Shown: positions 35,657 to 44,411, counted from the stretch's first letter. The stretch is DNA of 64,000 bases from Polyangiaceae bacterium (GCA_025936115.1 JAICTZ010000011.1:1-64000); one strand, 5' to 3'. Notes: a model not told the origin generated them from the sequence alone. Made by a program: numbers and translations.

Positions 35657-37120
35657 TCAGAGCAGTAGCCGCTGCGGCTTCGCTTCGACGCGCCGTACGG
35701 CGAGCCGCTCGGCGATTTCACCCGCCAAGTTGTCGAACAGGAAGGCGACGGGGGGCGGCGCCGATTCGTCGAGTTGGCGGAGGGGGACGCCCTCGTGCGT
35801 GGCGTCGAGGAAGGCGGGGTGGCGCGGGATGGTGGTGTCGAAGAGCCAGGCGCTCGGGAGGTCGGCGAGGGCGTCTTGGAAGACGCCGAGGGAGGCGTGG
35901 TGGCGCGTTTGGAGCATGTTGAGGACGACGCCGACGACGGCGGGGCGCTGTTCTTCGGGGATGGTGGCAAGTCCTTCAGAGAAGCGGACGAAGGAGCGCG
36001 CGGCGAGTACTTCGGCTTGGAGGACGCCGACGACGTGTGTCGAGGCGCGCAGGATGGCGCGGGTGACGCCGAACATGCCAGCGGGGGTGTCGACGACGAC
36101 GACGTCGGCGCGGTTTGCCAAGTCGCCGAGGAGCGCGGACCAGCGTCCGTTGGCGTCGACACTGAGGGCGTCGAGGTCCGGGAGTTTGGGGCCGACGGCG
36201 GGCATCAATTTGAAACGGGTGAGGACGGTGTCCATCAGCGCGTCTTCGATGCGGGCGCTGCCGCTCACGACGTCGAGCGCGCCGGCGCGAGCGCGGCCGC
36301 GCGCGTCGATGGCGGAGAGGACGTCGCCGTTCACGTCGCCGTCCACCAAGATGACGGAGTGGCCGCGGCGCGCGAGGCTGAGCGCCGTGTTGAGCGAGAT
36401 GGTGCTCTTGCCGGAGCCGCCCTTCGGGCTCGCGAAGGTGACGATCTTGCCGTCGCCGGCCGGCGCCGCGAACGCGGGCGGACGGCTGCCGAACGTCGCG
36501 GGTGCGGCTTTGCGCGGCGGCACCGACGGCGCCAGCGGCACGGGGGACGCCGGCGCGACGTTGACGGGCGGTGGCGCCACGGGCGCGACGTTGACGGGCG
36601 CTGACGCCGCAGGCGCGACGTTGACGGGCGCTGGCGCCGCAGGCGCGACATAGACCGGCGCGGGTAGGGCCTCGGGCAGCGGTGTGACGGCGATGCTCGG
36701 CGTGCGCAGGGGCGGCATCGGCGCCGACAGGTGCGACGGCGGCGCGACACCCGACTGCGTCACCTGTTCGTTCACGGGCGAGCTCGGGCGCTCGAAGAAC
36801 GCATTGGAGCGCTCGGTCAACGCGTCGAGCAAGAGTACGTCGAGCGTACCGAGCGGCTCGGGCAAATCGGGCGGCGTGTCCTGGCGGAACACGAAGAAGT
36901 CGCCTTCGTTCGAGCGAAAGAGATCGCGAAACGCGTCGCGCCCTTGCTGCTCGCCTTCACTCGCGCTCACGACTTGCCCGCTCTTCACGAAAATGGTGCC
37001 CGTGCGTCCCCCGCCGAGCGAGAGCTCGACCCCCGTGTACTGCCGGCCGAGGCCGACGACCTGAAGCACCTGCGCGAGATCGAACTCGCGCAAGCTGCCT
37101 TGCATGATGCCGACCTTCAT
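35657..37120 (-). CDS. PATAN (DUF4388) domain fused to MinD/ParA-type ATPase
   Basis: This 487-residue protein starts with a PATAN/DUF4388 domain (residues 3-85, MQGSLREFDLAQVLQVV), found in two-component and motility control proteins. A linker follows with a fourfold Ala-Pro-Val-Asn-Val repeat, coded by a 30-base tandem repeat. The rest is a MinD/ParA/CpaE-like ATPase with deviant Walker A KGGSGKST near residue 232 and Walker B-like DVVVVDTPAGM. Such ATPases place proteins at poles or along the cell. The ATG at 37120 overlaps the globin stop (ATGA), so they are co-translated. A role in polar positioning or gliding control is inference. A longer upstream open frame exists but runs through the globin gene and is not real. 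Confidence 0.86.
   Translation of the reverse strand: MKVGIMQGSLREFDLAQVLQVVGLGRQYTGVELSLGGGRTGTIFVKSGQVVSASEGEQQGRDAFRDLFRSNEGDFFVFRQDTPPDLPEPLGTLDVLLLDALTERSNAFFERPSSPVNEQVTQSGVAPPSHLSAPMPPLRTPSIAVTPLPEALPAPVYVAPAAPAPVNVAPAASAPVNVAPVAPPPVNVAPASPVPLAPSVPPRKAAPATFGSRPPAFAAPAGDGKIVTFASPKGGSGKSTISLNTALSLARRGHSVILVDGDVNGDVLSAIDARGRARAGALDVVSGSARIEDALMDTVLTRFKLMPAVGPKLPDLDALSVDANGRWSALLGDLANRADVVVVDTPAGMFGVTRAILRASTHVVGVLQAEVLAARSFVRFSEGLATIPEEQRPAVVGVVLNMLQTRHHASLGVFQDALADLPSAWLFDTTIPRHPAFLDATHEGVPLRQLDESAPPPVAFLFDNLAGEIAERLAVRRVEAKPQRLLL
36552..36661. repeat. 30-base tandem repeat, about four copies
   Basis: The core GGCGCGACGTTGACGGGCG recurs at 36552, 36582 and, slightly changed at its 5' end, at 36612; a diverged copy follows at 36642. 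On the coding (minus) strand it encodes the Ala/Pro/Val/Asn linker between the PATAN and ATPase domains. Copy number may vary between strains. Confidence 0.75.
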
Positions 37121-37686
37121 GACGGCTCCTCCACACCGAGGCGTACCTCGTCGATGCCAGCTTCGGCGAGCTGCACGAGCAGCGCTTCTTCGCCCTGGCG
37201 CTGTGCTTGTTGTGCGCTCTGGAGGGCGGCTTCGCGATCCATGGCGGTCGAACCGAGACGCATGGTCTGCGCGAGCAGCGTGTAAAGGCGCGTCCAGGCG
37301 GCGCGCACGTCTTGGGTGAACGCTTCCCCGAGGCCGTAGTCGAGGGTCCAGAGCAGCGCTTCGCCGACGACGGAGTACGATTCGTTCGGGATGCGATAGA
37401 GCTCCGCGTGGCGTCGGCCGAGCGCGAGCACGACGAGCATGAGGTCCTGCTCGGGCGGCACGTCGTCGCGCCACTCGGTGTCTTTGTAGTCGAGCGCGCG
37501 CACGATGAACGCCAGCATGCGCAAGAGCTTGCGCTTCTGAGCCGCGATGTCGTCTTTGAAGAGCTCGCGGTAGCCAGGGCGGAGCTCGAACAGGCGCCGG
37601 TAAAAGAGGTCGGCCGCGGTGTCGGCGATCGGCACGACCAAGCGGAAGCTCTGACGAACGGCTTTGCGATCGGATTCGGTGAGCAC
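37117..37686 (-). CDS. Globin-domain protein with long C-terminal extension
   Basis: This 189-residue protein has a single globin fold over about residues 5-140: VRQSFRLVV helix A, then FYRRLFELRPGYRELF (helices B-C, with the conserved Tyr-Phe patch) and the probable proximal His in LGRRHAELYRI (F helix). The last 45 residues are a charged coiled-coil-like helix (AALQSAQQAQRQGEEALL). I chose GTG 37686 because a GGAG site lies eight bases upstream and it clears the preceding globin stop by 16 bases; an earlier ATG at 37764 lies inside the first globin gene. It overlaps the PATAN-MinD ATG by four bases. It is a likely heme sensor of oxygen or NO. Confidence 0.8.
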   Translation of the reverse strand: MLTESDRKAVRQSFRLVVPIADTAADLFYRRLFELRPGYRELFKDDIAAQKRKLLRMLAFIVRALDYKDTEWRDDVPPEQDLMLVVLALGRRHAELYRIPNESYSVVGEALLWTLDYGLGEAFTQDVRAAWTRLYTLLAQTMRLGSTAMDREAALQSAQQAQRQGEEALLVQLAEAGIDEVRLGVEEPS

Positions 37687-37702
37687 GCGATGGTCTCCGG
37701 TT

Positions 37703-38104
37703 TCAGGGTTTGGCTTGCATGAGCCCGGCGACGGCGCCGTAGGCTTGAGCCCAAGTGTCCGCAATGGCCGGCGTCCAGGCGTCGCCCGCGACTTCCTTCA
37801 ACGTCGTGAGTAGGGCGTCGCCGATCCAGCCGTACATTTCGGCGGTCACGCCGTACCCGACGTGTTTCGAACCGAGGGCGCCGAGCTGGTTTTGGAGCCA
37901 CGCGGGCTCCTCGACGTGATCGACGATCGCGACGAGCATGTCGCGCAGCATGCGTTCCTGGTCCGCGCGGCTGCGCCGGCCGAACAGCGGCTGCACTTGT
38001 GGGTACTTCGCGAAGAGCACGTCGTAGAAACGGTGCGTCACTTCCGGTTCGCGTTCGACGACCAGTGCGAAACTCGATCTCAAGAGGTCGACATTCAAGG
38101 CCAT
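37703..38104 (-). CDS. Single-domain globin (flavohemoglobin-type globin fold)
   Basis: This 133-residue protein is a full bacterial globin: LLRSSFALVVEREPEVTHRFYDVLFAKYP for helices A-C, GALGSKHVGYGV with the proximal His, and WIGDALLTTLKEVAG for the G helix. Such globins bind oxygen or NO, as scavengers or sensors. The ATG at 38104 has a perfect GGAGGA ribosome site; an earlier frame start (38191) is not needed. It is the first gene of a four-gene minus operon with a second globin, a PATAN-MinD ATPase and a LuxR regulator. The 165 bases upstream, up to the kinase stop, must hold the operon promoter, which I could not define. Confidence 0.88.
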   Translation of the reverse strand: MALNVDLLRSSFALVVEREPEVTHRFYDVLFAKYPQVQPLFGRRSRADQERMLRDMLVAIVDHVEEPAWLQNQLGALGSKHVGYGVTAEMYGWIGDALLTTLKEVAGDAWTPAIADTWAQAYGAVAGLMQAKP

Positions 38105-38269
38105 GGTGTCCTCCTCCCGCGCCGTGCGCGGTCGTCGTGGGGCGTCGCTCGTCCCTGGCGCGACTATCTCAGGGTAACCCAGCGGGGTCACGGACGGGAA
38201 GCACGCAAGCGCTGAATGCAGCGCGTCGAACCGCGGGCGTCGAGCCGCGGCCGTCGGCGTGTCGAAGCC

Positions 38270-39688
38270 TTATCGATGCCCGAACGGATTTTCGTCGTCG
38301 AGGGTCCGAGTTTTCGGCGTGAGTGCGCCTGGAATCGGCCTCGCGTCGTCCACGCGCGCGCTCACAGCGGGGCGTGCCGAGCTCACGGGGACGGCGCGCG
38401 CCCCGAGCTTTCGGCGATGCGCCGGAAAATTGTCGGGCTCGCGTCGCGACGGCGTTTGCGCGGCCGTCGCGGCCGAGTCCGGCTCGTTTTGAGACTCGCT
38501 CGGCGGCGCCGGAACAGTGGCGGCAGGGGTGGGCGGTGCGCCTACAGCGTGTCCCGGCAGCGCCCGCTCGAGGCGCAGCCAGGTGAAGGCGCCCGCCGCG
38601 CCGAGCGCAATGAACGCGAGCGCCGTGAGGGAGCTCCGTCGCCGTCGCGTCGCACGTGATTCACCGCCGGCGGCGTGCGGCGCGAGCGAGGTCGGATGCT
38701 CGAGCGTGTCGGTGAAGGGCAGGCGAGTGCCGGGCCCTTCGAGGGCGTCCCGCAGCGAGGGCGGCGTGCTGCTCGGCAGGCGCAAGATCCGATCGATCGA
38801 GACCTGCGACGATGCCGTACGTACGAGCGGCTGGAAAGCGCGCGCGAGCTCGCCCGCCGACTGAAAACGCAGCTCGGGCGCTTTCTGCAGGCACTTCATC
38901 AGGATTTGGGCGAGCTCGGCCGGCAAATCCTCGCGCGCGGGCGGCGCGTACGGGTCGCTGCACACCGCGCTGATCATCTCCCCCAAAAATTGGCCGTGAA
39001 ACGGCGGGTGCCCAGTCAAAAGCTCGTGCATCACGACGCCGAGCGACCAAATATCGCTGCGCGCGTCCGCTTGGCTCGCGCTTCGGATCTGCTCCGGTGC
39101 CACGTAGAGCGGCGACCCGAGCAGTGAGCCCGAGCGGGTGAGCGGAGGCTCGTTGGCGGTGAGCTCGCTGCGCGCGATTTTGGAGGTGCCGAAGTCGAGC
39201 ACTTTGATGAAGTCGCTGTCGTCCTCGCGCGTCGTGAGCCACAGGTTGGACGGCTTGAGATCGCGGTGCACGATGCCGCGACGGTGCGCTTCGGCGAGTG
39301 CCTCGAGCGCTTGGAGCACGTGGTCGACCACGTCCTCGACGGAAAACGGACCGCGCTCGGCGAGCCGCGTGCTGAGGTCCGAACCCGTGAGGTGTTCCAT
39401 CACGAAGTAGGGGATGCCGTTCGGCAGCCGTTCCACGTCGATGACGCCGACGACGTGCTCGCTCTTGAGCCGACTCATGGCGCGCGCTTCGCGCAAGAAG
39501 CGCGTCACCACGTCCTTCGAGCTCGCAAGCTCGGGGTGGAGCAGCTTGATCGCGACCAAATGCCCGAGGTCGCGGTGGCGGGCGGCGAGCACGACACCCG
39601 TGCCGCCGCTGCCGATGAAGCCCGTCACGACGTACTTGCCGTCGATCAGGCTGCCCGTGGCCGGCGGAAAGCCATGCTCGAGGTGCAT
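38270..39688 (-). CDS. Membrane-anchored Ser/Thr protein kinase
   Basis: This 472-residue Hanks-type kinase has the Gly loop GSGGTGVV near residue 26, ATP lysine K48 in AIKLL, HRDLKPSN at 141-148, DFG at 165-167 and APEQ in the activation segment. All key residues are intact. A membrane helix near residue 365 (SSLTALAFIALGAAGAFTWL) is followed by a Pro/Ala/Glu-rich outer region. The ATG at 39688 overlaps the stop of the upstream S46 peptidase gene by one base (TGATG), so kinase and secreted peptidase are co-expressed. The substrate is unknown. A longer open frame upstream only shadows the peptidase gene. Confidence 0.93.
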   Translation of the reverse strand: MHLEHGFPPATGSLIDGKYVVTGFIGSGGTGVVLAARHRDLGHLVAIKLLHPELASSKDVVTRFLREARAMSRLKSEHVVGVIDVERLPNGIPYFVMEHLTGSDLSTRLAERGPFSVEDVVDHVLQALEALAEAHRRGIVHRDLKPSNLWLTTREDDSDFIKVLDFGTSKIARSELTANEPPLTRSGSLLGSPLYVAPEQIRSASQADARSDIWSLGVVMHELLTGHPPFHGQFLGEMISAVCSDPYAPPAREDLPAELAQILMKCLQKAPELRFQSAGELARAFQPLVRTASSQVSIDRILRLPSSTPPSLRDALEGPGTRLPFTDTLEHPTSLAPHAAGGESRATRRRRSSLTALAFIALGAAGAFTWLRLERALPGHAVGAPPTPAATVPAPPSESQNEPDSAATAAQTPSRREPDNFPAHRRKLGARAVPVSSARPAVSARVDDARPIPGALTPKTRTLDDENPFGHR

Positions 39689-41931
39689 CAGCGGGGGGGT
39701 TTTGTAGCGCCGATCTCGCGGAGCAGCCAGTCGGCGTGCTCGAGCTCGTCGAGCGTCCAGAGCAGGTAACGGGTATCGACGTGGATGCTGCGCGTGCTGG
39801 GTAGAAACATCCAATCCGAAGCGACGGATTCGTAGGTGCCGTCGAAGGCGAGGCCGATGAGTCGCCCGTTCGCGTCGAGCGTCGCCGACCCCGAGTTGCC
39901 GTTCGTGATCTCGAGATCGGTCATGAAGTCCACGGGCACGTCGTGCTTCACCGGGTCGGCATAGGTTCCGAAGCGTTTCGCCCGTGCGGCGTCGAGCAGC
40001 ACCTTCGGCGCGTCGAACGGCTCTTCCCCGCGGTTTTTCTTCACGACCTCGCCGAGCCACGTGAACGCGGCGCCCCCACTCGGCGGCCCCTTGATGACGC
40101 CGTAGCTCAGCCGCAGCGTGCCGTTCGCGTCCGGGGGCACGAGCCCTCCCTTTTGCTCGAGCAAGGCGGCCATGTACAGCGGCTCGGCGAGCAGCAGCTT
40201 GCCCGTGAAGCGATCGGCCCGTTCCTCCGTGTCGCGCAGGAGCGGACGCATCTTCACGGCGAGCCGAATGAGCGGGTCACGACTCTTGGCGAGCTCGGCG
40301 GGCGTGGCATGGTCGAAGAGCGCGCGGCGTCGCTTGGCGTCACCGAGCTCGGTCGTGGCGTAGAGCTTGGCAACGACGCTCTTCAAGTGCTCGGGGCTCG
40401 CGTCGGTGCCGGCGATGAGCGCGAGCGCCGGCGTGCGTTCGGCAGGCTCCGTCTTGGCCACGCGCTCGAGCGCGAGCGTGAGCATCGCCTGGTCGAGCTT
40501 CGGGTGGTAGCGCTTGTCGAGGGCGTCGAGCTCGTCCCTGAGATCGGGGACTTTGCGTTCCTGGTAGTCGGGATCGCGGTCGGCGTCGGGTTTGGTGCGC
40601 TCTTCGGCCATGCGCACGATGAGCGTCGCCGCGGAGAGCAAGCGCGGCATCAGGATTTCCGCTTGGAGCGCCGTGTCCTGTTCGCGCGTGCGGTCGCGTT
40701 CGGTGATGGCGGCGTCGATAGCGGCGAGCGCGTTGCCGTAGCGTTTCTCGCGCTCGGGATCGGCGGCGATGAAGGCGCGGAGCGAGGCTTCGTCCGTGCG
40801 TTTCTTCTCGAGCAAGCCGAACTTCTTGAAGCCCTCGAGCTCGCCGAGGTGTTTGGTGCGGAAGTTGTTGAAGCGACGCACGAAGCCGACGCCTTTGATC
40901 TTGGCGTCGGGGTCGTTCGCGGTGACGGCTTCGATCGCCGCGATGTACGCGTCGAACATCGCGATGCGGCGCGGGTACGTCCACTCGATGGTGTCGGTGA
41001 CTTCCTTGGCGACGGCGAGGCGCGAGGTGCGGCCGGGGTAACCAGCGACGATCGCGAGGTCGCCCGTCGCGAGCGGCTGGTCGGCGAGCTCGAGGTGATG
41101 CGCGGGGCGATACGGGACGTTGTCCGCCGCGTGATCGGCGGCGTGGCCGTCCTTGCCGACGTAAGCGCGAAAGAGCGAGAAATCACCGGTGTGGCGCGGC
41201 CAGCGCCAATTGTCGACTTCGCCGCCGTAGTTACCGATGCCCGCGGGCGGCGCGAACACGAGCCGCACGTCGCGCAGCTCGAGCTTCTCGATCAAGTAGT
41301 AGCGGCGGCCGCCGTAGAAGCTCTTGAGCTCGCAGCGCGTCCCGCCGCCCGGCTTCTCGCACGCGGCGACGGCGTCCTTCTCGTACTTCTCGAGCGCGCG
41401 TTCACGCGCGAGATCGTCCTTCGCCGCGGCGAGCGCGCTCTGCACGGCTTCCGAAACGTCGCGCAGCGTCCGCGTGACGAACACGCGTTGCGTCGGCCCC
41501 GCGAAGCGCTCCTCGCTCGTCGAGTGAGCGAGGAAGCCGTCGCGGAGCAGATTCTCGGCGGGGGTCGAGTTGTACTGGAGCGAGGTGACGGCGCAGTGAT
41601 GGTTCGTCGCGATGAGCCCGTCCTTCGAGATGAAAGATGCCGAGCAGCCGCCGAGGTTCACGATGGCGGAGAGCAGGTCCGACAGTGGGTCGGAAAGCAG
41701 CGCCGGGTCGAGCTTGAGCCCGAGCTTCTTCAAGCTGTCGGCCTGAGCCGGCATCTGCTCCGGCATGAAGAGCCCGCCAGGATTGACGAACGGCGCGGCC
41801 TCGGGCTTCGGGCCCGGGGCTTCGTCTCCCGGCATCGCCGGAACCGGCGGACCGAAGGGCACGTGTTTCGGCGGCGCGGCGCACGCGAGCGGGAGCGCCA
41901 ATAAGCCGGCGGTGACGAGCAAGCGTTTCAT
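39688..41931 (-). CDS. S46-family dipeptidyl-peptidase (DPP7-like), predicted lipoprotein
   Basis: This 747-residue enzyme removes dipeptides from peptide N-termini outside the cytoplasm. It has a lipoprotein-type leader (LPLACAAP, Cys17), a catalytic His in ATNHHCAV (111/112), an Asp in the EVDNWRWPRH segment and the Ser680 nucleophile in GNSGS. Eighteen residues after this Ser lies Gly698 (in FDG). In S46 enzymes a Gly here gives DPP7-type hydrophobic P1 preference, while Arg gives DPP11-type acidic preference. The length is normal for the family. It is the first gene of a two-gene unit with a Ser/Thr kinase. The role is likely nutrient peptide use or cell predation. The promoter lies in the 41932-42080 gap. 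Confidence 0.92.
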   Translation of the reverse strand: MKRLLVTAGLLALPLACAAPPKHVPFGPPVPAMPGDEAPGPKPEAAPFVNPGGLFMPEQMPAQADSLKKLGLKLDPALLSDPLSDLLSAIVNLGGCSASFISKDGLIATNHHCAVTSLQYNSTPAENLLRDGFLAHSTSEERFAGPTQRVFVTRTLRDVSEAVQSALAAAKDDLARERALEKYEKDAVAACEKPGGGTRCELKSFYGGRRYYLIEKLELRDVRLVFAPPAGIGNYGGEVDNWRWPRHTGDFSLFRAYVGKDGHAADHAADNVPYRPAHHLELADQPLATGDLAIVAGYPGRTSRLAVAKEVTDTIEWTYPRRIAMFDAYIAAIEAVTANDPDAKIKGVGFVRRFNNFRTKHLGELEGFKKFGLLEKKRTDEASLRAFIAADPEREKRYGNALAAIDAAITERDRTREQDTALQAEILMPRLLSAATLIVRMAEERTKPDADRDPDYQERKVPDLRDELDALDKRYHPKLDQAMLTLALERVAKTEPAERTPALALIAGTDASPEHLKSVVAKLYATTELGDAKRRRALFDHATPAELAKSRDPLIRLAVKMRPLLRDTEERADRFTGKLLLAEPLYMAALLEQKGGLVPPDANGTLRLSYGVIKGPPSGGAAFTWLGEVVKKNRGEEPFDAPKVLLDAARAKRFGTYADPVKHDVPVDFMTDLEITNGNSGSATLDANGRLIGLAFDGTYESVASDWMFLPSTRSIHVDTRYLLWTLDELEHADWLLREIGATKPPR

Positions 41932-42036
41932 CGGATTTTCATTTTCGGCGGAGCCGCGCAGCGACTTTCGTTCCGCGGCGCGAAAGACGCAAGGCGCTTG
42001 GATCGGCCGTGGAAATTCCTGCTACGCTCATCGAGA

Positions 42037-42059
42037 GGTACGGCGCTTGATGCCGTACC
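42037..42059. promoter_or_regulatory. Perfect hairpin GGTACGGC-7-GCCGTACC in leader region
   Basis: Eight-base perfect arms at 42037-42044 and 42052-42059 are separated by seven bases. The element ends 28 bases before the GTG start at 42088. It could be an mRNA leader hairpin or an operator. A TTGGAT/TACGCT pair at 41998 and 42023 might be a promoter, but the 19-base spacer is long. Confidence 0.4.
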
Positions 42060-42087
42060 AGGCTAGAGCACGCTCGAGGATTTGGTG

Positions 42088-43269
42088 GTGACGACTCGGA
42101 AGGTTCGACGGGCAGTCACGGCATCGATTCTCGTGGCTGCGAGCTGCAACGTCTACGACCCGTCGTTGCTCGTGGGTCATGGTGGTGCGGGCGGGATCAA
42201 CGCAGGAGCGACCGGTGGCGCCGGTGGCGGTGGCGGCAGCTCGGGCGCTGACGCAGCGGGCGGCACGACCAACGCAGGCACCGGCACCGGCACGAGCGGC
42301 TCGAGCGCGACGGGCGCCGGCGGCACGGCAGGTCGCGGCAGCGGGGGCACGGGTGGCGCAGGCGGCTCGGGCGGCTCGGGCGGCTCGACCGGCGGCTCGA
42401 CCGGCGGCTCGACCGGCGGCTCGACCGGCGGCAGCGGCAACGAAAGCGCGGCAGGTGGGGAAGCTGGTGAAGCCGGCGCGATGACGGGCGAAGGCGGCAG
42501 CGTCAGCGCGGGGACGGGCGGAACGACGGGCGGCGTGAGCGGCGGCGGCTCCGCGGGAACGGCCGCGAGGGCCGGTGCCGGTGGCTCGACGGCGGGAACA
42601 GGTGGTTCCGCAGGCACGAGCGCCGTTGCCGGTATGGGTGGCACTGCGGGCACGACGGCCGGCATGGGTGGCAGCGCGGGCACCGCTGCCGGCATGGGCG
42701 GCATGCCCCCGGTGACCGCGAGCGGCTGCGCGAACCTCACGGTGCCGCTCGCCGCGAGCGACAACAAAGCGCACTTCGTGATCACGCTGACGAACCCCGT
42801 GAACATGTCGAGCGCCACCGTGAGCATGCGCGTGTACGTGCAGGCGGGTAGCGGCGGCATTTTCGTTCCCTACGTGCAAGACGCGAACTTTCACTTCCTG
42901 CCCTCCACGACGACGCACCCGACACTCAGCTCGCTCGTCGGCACCTGGACGACCGTGACCTGGGACGTCGGAGCGGAACCCGTCGTCAACACCGTCGACA
43001 AGACCAACATCAAGCGCATCGGTATGGAGGTCAACGCGAACGGCGTGGCTACGAGCGGGCTCACGAACCCCACCAAGATCTACGTGGATTGGGAGTCATC
43101 GTCCGTCATCACTCCGACCCCGTCGTTCCCGTTCGCGACTTCCGGCACCGTGGCGACGAATCCCTCGAACGGCATCGACGTCGGCGGCCAAGTCCTGTGG
43201 CTGAACAGTTACTCGGCCGATACGACCGCGAGCAACGTGACGCTCGGCTGGCTCACGAGCTGCCCCTAG
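42088..43269 (+). CDS. Gly/Ser/Thr-rich lipoprotein with C-terminal CBM-like domain
   Basis: This 393-residue secreted protein has a basic N-terminus and hydrophobic leader ending in AASC, a weak lipobox. A low-complexity Gly/Ala/Ser/Thr linker of about 180 residues follows, then a beta-sandwich-like domain (about 220-393) whose strands (LTVPLAASDNKAHFVI, VSMRVYVQAGSGGIFV, WTTVTWDVG) resemble carbohydrate-binding modules. No catalytic signature is seen. The start is GTG 42088 with GAGGA eight bases before it; GTG 42085 and TTG 42082 are also possible. The linker is typical for surface proteins of Polyangiales. A polysaccharide-binding or structural role is inferred. Confidence 0.7.
   Translation: MTTRKVRRAVTASILVAASCNVYDPSLLVGHGGAGGINAGATGGAGGGGGSSGADAAGGTTNAGTGTGTSGSSATGAGGTAGRGSGGTGGAGGSGGSGGSTGGSTGGSTGGSTGGSGNESAAGGEAGEAGAMTGEGGSVSAGTGGTTGGVSGGGSAGTAARAGAGGSTAGTGGSAGTSAVAGMGGTAGTTAGMGGSAGTAAGMGGMPPVTASGCANLTVPLAASDNKAHFVITLTNPVNMSSATVSMRVYVQAGSGGIFVPYVQDANFHFLPSTTTHPTLSSLVGTWTTVTWDVGAEPVVNTVDKTNIKRIGMEVNANGVATSGLTNPTKIYVDWESSSVITPTPSFPFATSGTVATNPSNGIDVGGQVLWLNSYSADTTASNVTLGWLTSCP
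42379..42426. repeat. 12-base tandem repeat GGCGGCTCGACC, four copies
   Basis: Four exact head-to-tail copies encode a Gly-Gly-Ser-Thr repeat in the linker of the lipoprotein. The surrounding Gly codons extend a looser repeat from about 42180 to 42710. Copy number change would keep the reading frame. Confidence 0.8.
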
Positions 43270-43364
43270 CCGTCTTTGCGCACAAGTAGCCGCTCGTTGC
43301 CGCCAAAGGTGCGACTGTTTGTGCGTTGACAGCCGCGCGCCACGGGGGCTACGGGATTCGTCCC

Positions 43365-44411
43365 ATGTCCGTGCGACGAGCGCTTACCCCGGTTCTTTTG
43401 GCTGTGTGCTCGCTCGCGGGCGGCGGCTGTAGCACGACGCAATTCGCGGCCAGCTCCACGGTGGGCATCATCGGCCAAGCGATGCCGGCCATCGAGCGCT
43501 ACCGCGATCCCGATCTCGCGGAAGAGGGCATTCCCGCTTCGATCGCCACGATGGAAGGCCTGCTCCAGATCCGCCCCGACGACGCGGTGCTGCGCTCGCT
43601 CATCGCGCGGGCTTACGGCTCGTACGCGTTCGGCTTCCTCGAAGATCACATGGAGCAAGCGCTCGCCGATGACGACGACAAGACGAGCGATCACTTCCAG
43701 AAGCGCGCGAGCCTCGCGTACACGCGCTGTCGCGAGCTCACGCTCGGTACGCTGAGCCACTGGGAGGAAGACGACGGCGGTGCCGACGGGCATATCAAAA
43801 AAGGCCTCGACGCTTGGACCGCGTATCTGAAAAAGTTCGACAACGTCGAAAAACAGCTGCCCACGCTGTTTTGGGGTGCGTACTGCTGGGGCCGCTACAT
43901 CGGCATCAATCGTGACGACGTGAACGCTCTCGCAGACCTCCCCTACGTGAATGCGCTTGCAGACCGCGTCTTTACGCTCGATCCCACGTACTGGGGTTAC
44001 GCCCCGCACGCGCTGAGAGCAGGCCTGATCGGCACGGCCCCGGCGCAGCTCGGCGGCAAGCCCGAGGAAGCGAAGAAGGAATTCGAGGTAGCAATCAACG
44101 CCACGGGGGGTAAAAACCTGATGTACCTCGTGCTCGAGGCACAAATCGTCGCGGTCGCCCTGCAGGACCGTGCGCTTTACAAGAAGCTCCTCGACACGAC
44201 GCTCGCAGCTCCCATGGACCTCGACGTGAACCTCCGGCTGGTGAACCAGCTCGCCAAGCGGCGCGCCGAGCGCTATCTGGCAGACATCGATCACCTCTTT
44301 GCCCCGGTCGAACCGCCCGCGACCCAGGCCCCGGAAGCGCCCGCGCCCCCCGCCGCGCCCGCGGCGGCCCCCACCGCGAAACCCGCCCCCGCCGCAAAGC
44401 CGGCGCGCTAA
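43365..44411 (+). CDS. TRAP transporter-associated lipoprotein TatT
   Basis: This 348-residue periplasmic lipoprotein (lipobox GGGCS near residue 24) is built of TPR-like helices. It resembles the TatT component known from Treponema Tp0956, which forms a trimer that works with the DctP ligand-binding protein. Visible features are MEGLLQIRPDDAVLRSLIARAYGSYAFGF near residues 57-85, the long helical middle and a Pro/Ala-rich tail of about 40 residues. The ATG at 43365 begins MSVRRAL before the leader; an ATG at 43326 is less likely. DctP and fused DctQM follow on the same strand, so the operon encodes a TatT-linked TRAP importer, likely for a hydrophobic ligand. Confidence 0.82.
   Translation: MSVRRALTPVLLAVCSLAGGGCSTTQFAASSTVGIIGQAMPAIERYRDPDLAEEGIPASIATMEGLLQIRPDDAVLRSLIARAYGSYAFGFLEDHMEQALADDDDKTSDHFQKRASLAYTRCRELTLGTLSHWEEDDGGADGHIKKGLDAWTAYLKKFDNVEKQLPTLFWGAYCWGRYIGINRDDVNALADLPYVNALADRVFTLDPTYWGYAPHALRAGLIGTAPAQLGGKPEEAKKEFEVAINATGGKNLMYLVLEAQIVAVALQDRALYKKLLDTTLAAPMDLDVNLRLVNQLAKRRAERYLADIDHLFAPVEPPATQAPEAPAPPAAPAAAPTAKPAPAAKPAR

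Noticed and set aside
36552-36661. Short direct repeats as a possible CRISPR array
   Set aside because: The repeats are 30-base in-frame coding repeats for a protein linker without unique spacers or cas genes.
35657-37474. Longer PATAN-MinD frame starting at 37474
   Set aside because: The first 118 codons overlap the globin gene in another frame and are Arg-rich noise; ATG 37120 starts the PATAN domain.
39943-41904. A 653-codon + strand open frame opposite the S46 peptidase
   Set aside because: The minus strand has the full catalytic set of S46; the opposite frame is compositionally typical of a shadow.
41998-42028. TTGGAT/TACGCT as a sigma-70 promoter for the lipoprotein gene
   Set aside because: The 19-base spacer and weak hexamers do not rise above chance; kept only as a remark.
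42177-42860. A Pro/Ala-rich minus-strand frame opposite the Gly-rich lipoprotein
   Set aside because: A Gly-rich coding repeat always gives a Pro/Ala-rich opposite frame; there is no leader or domain.
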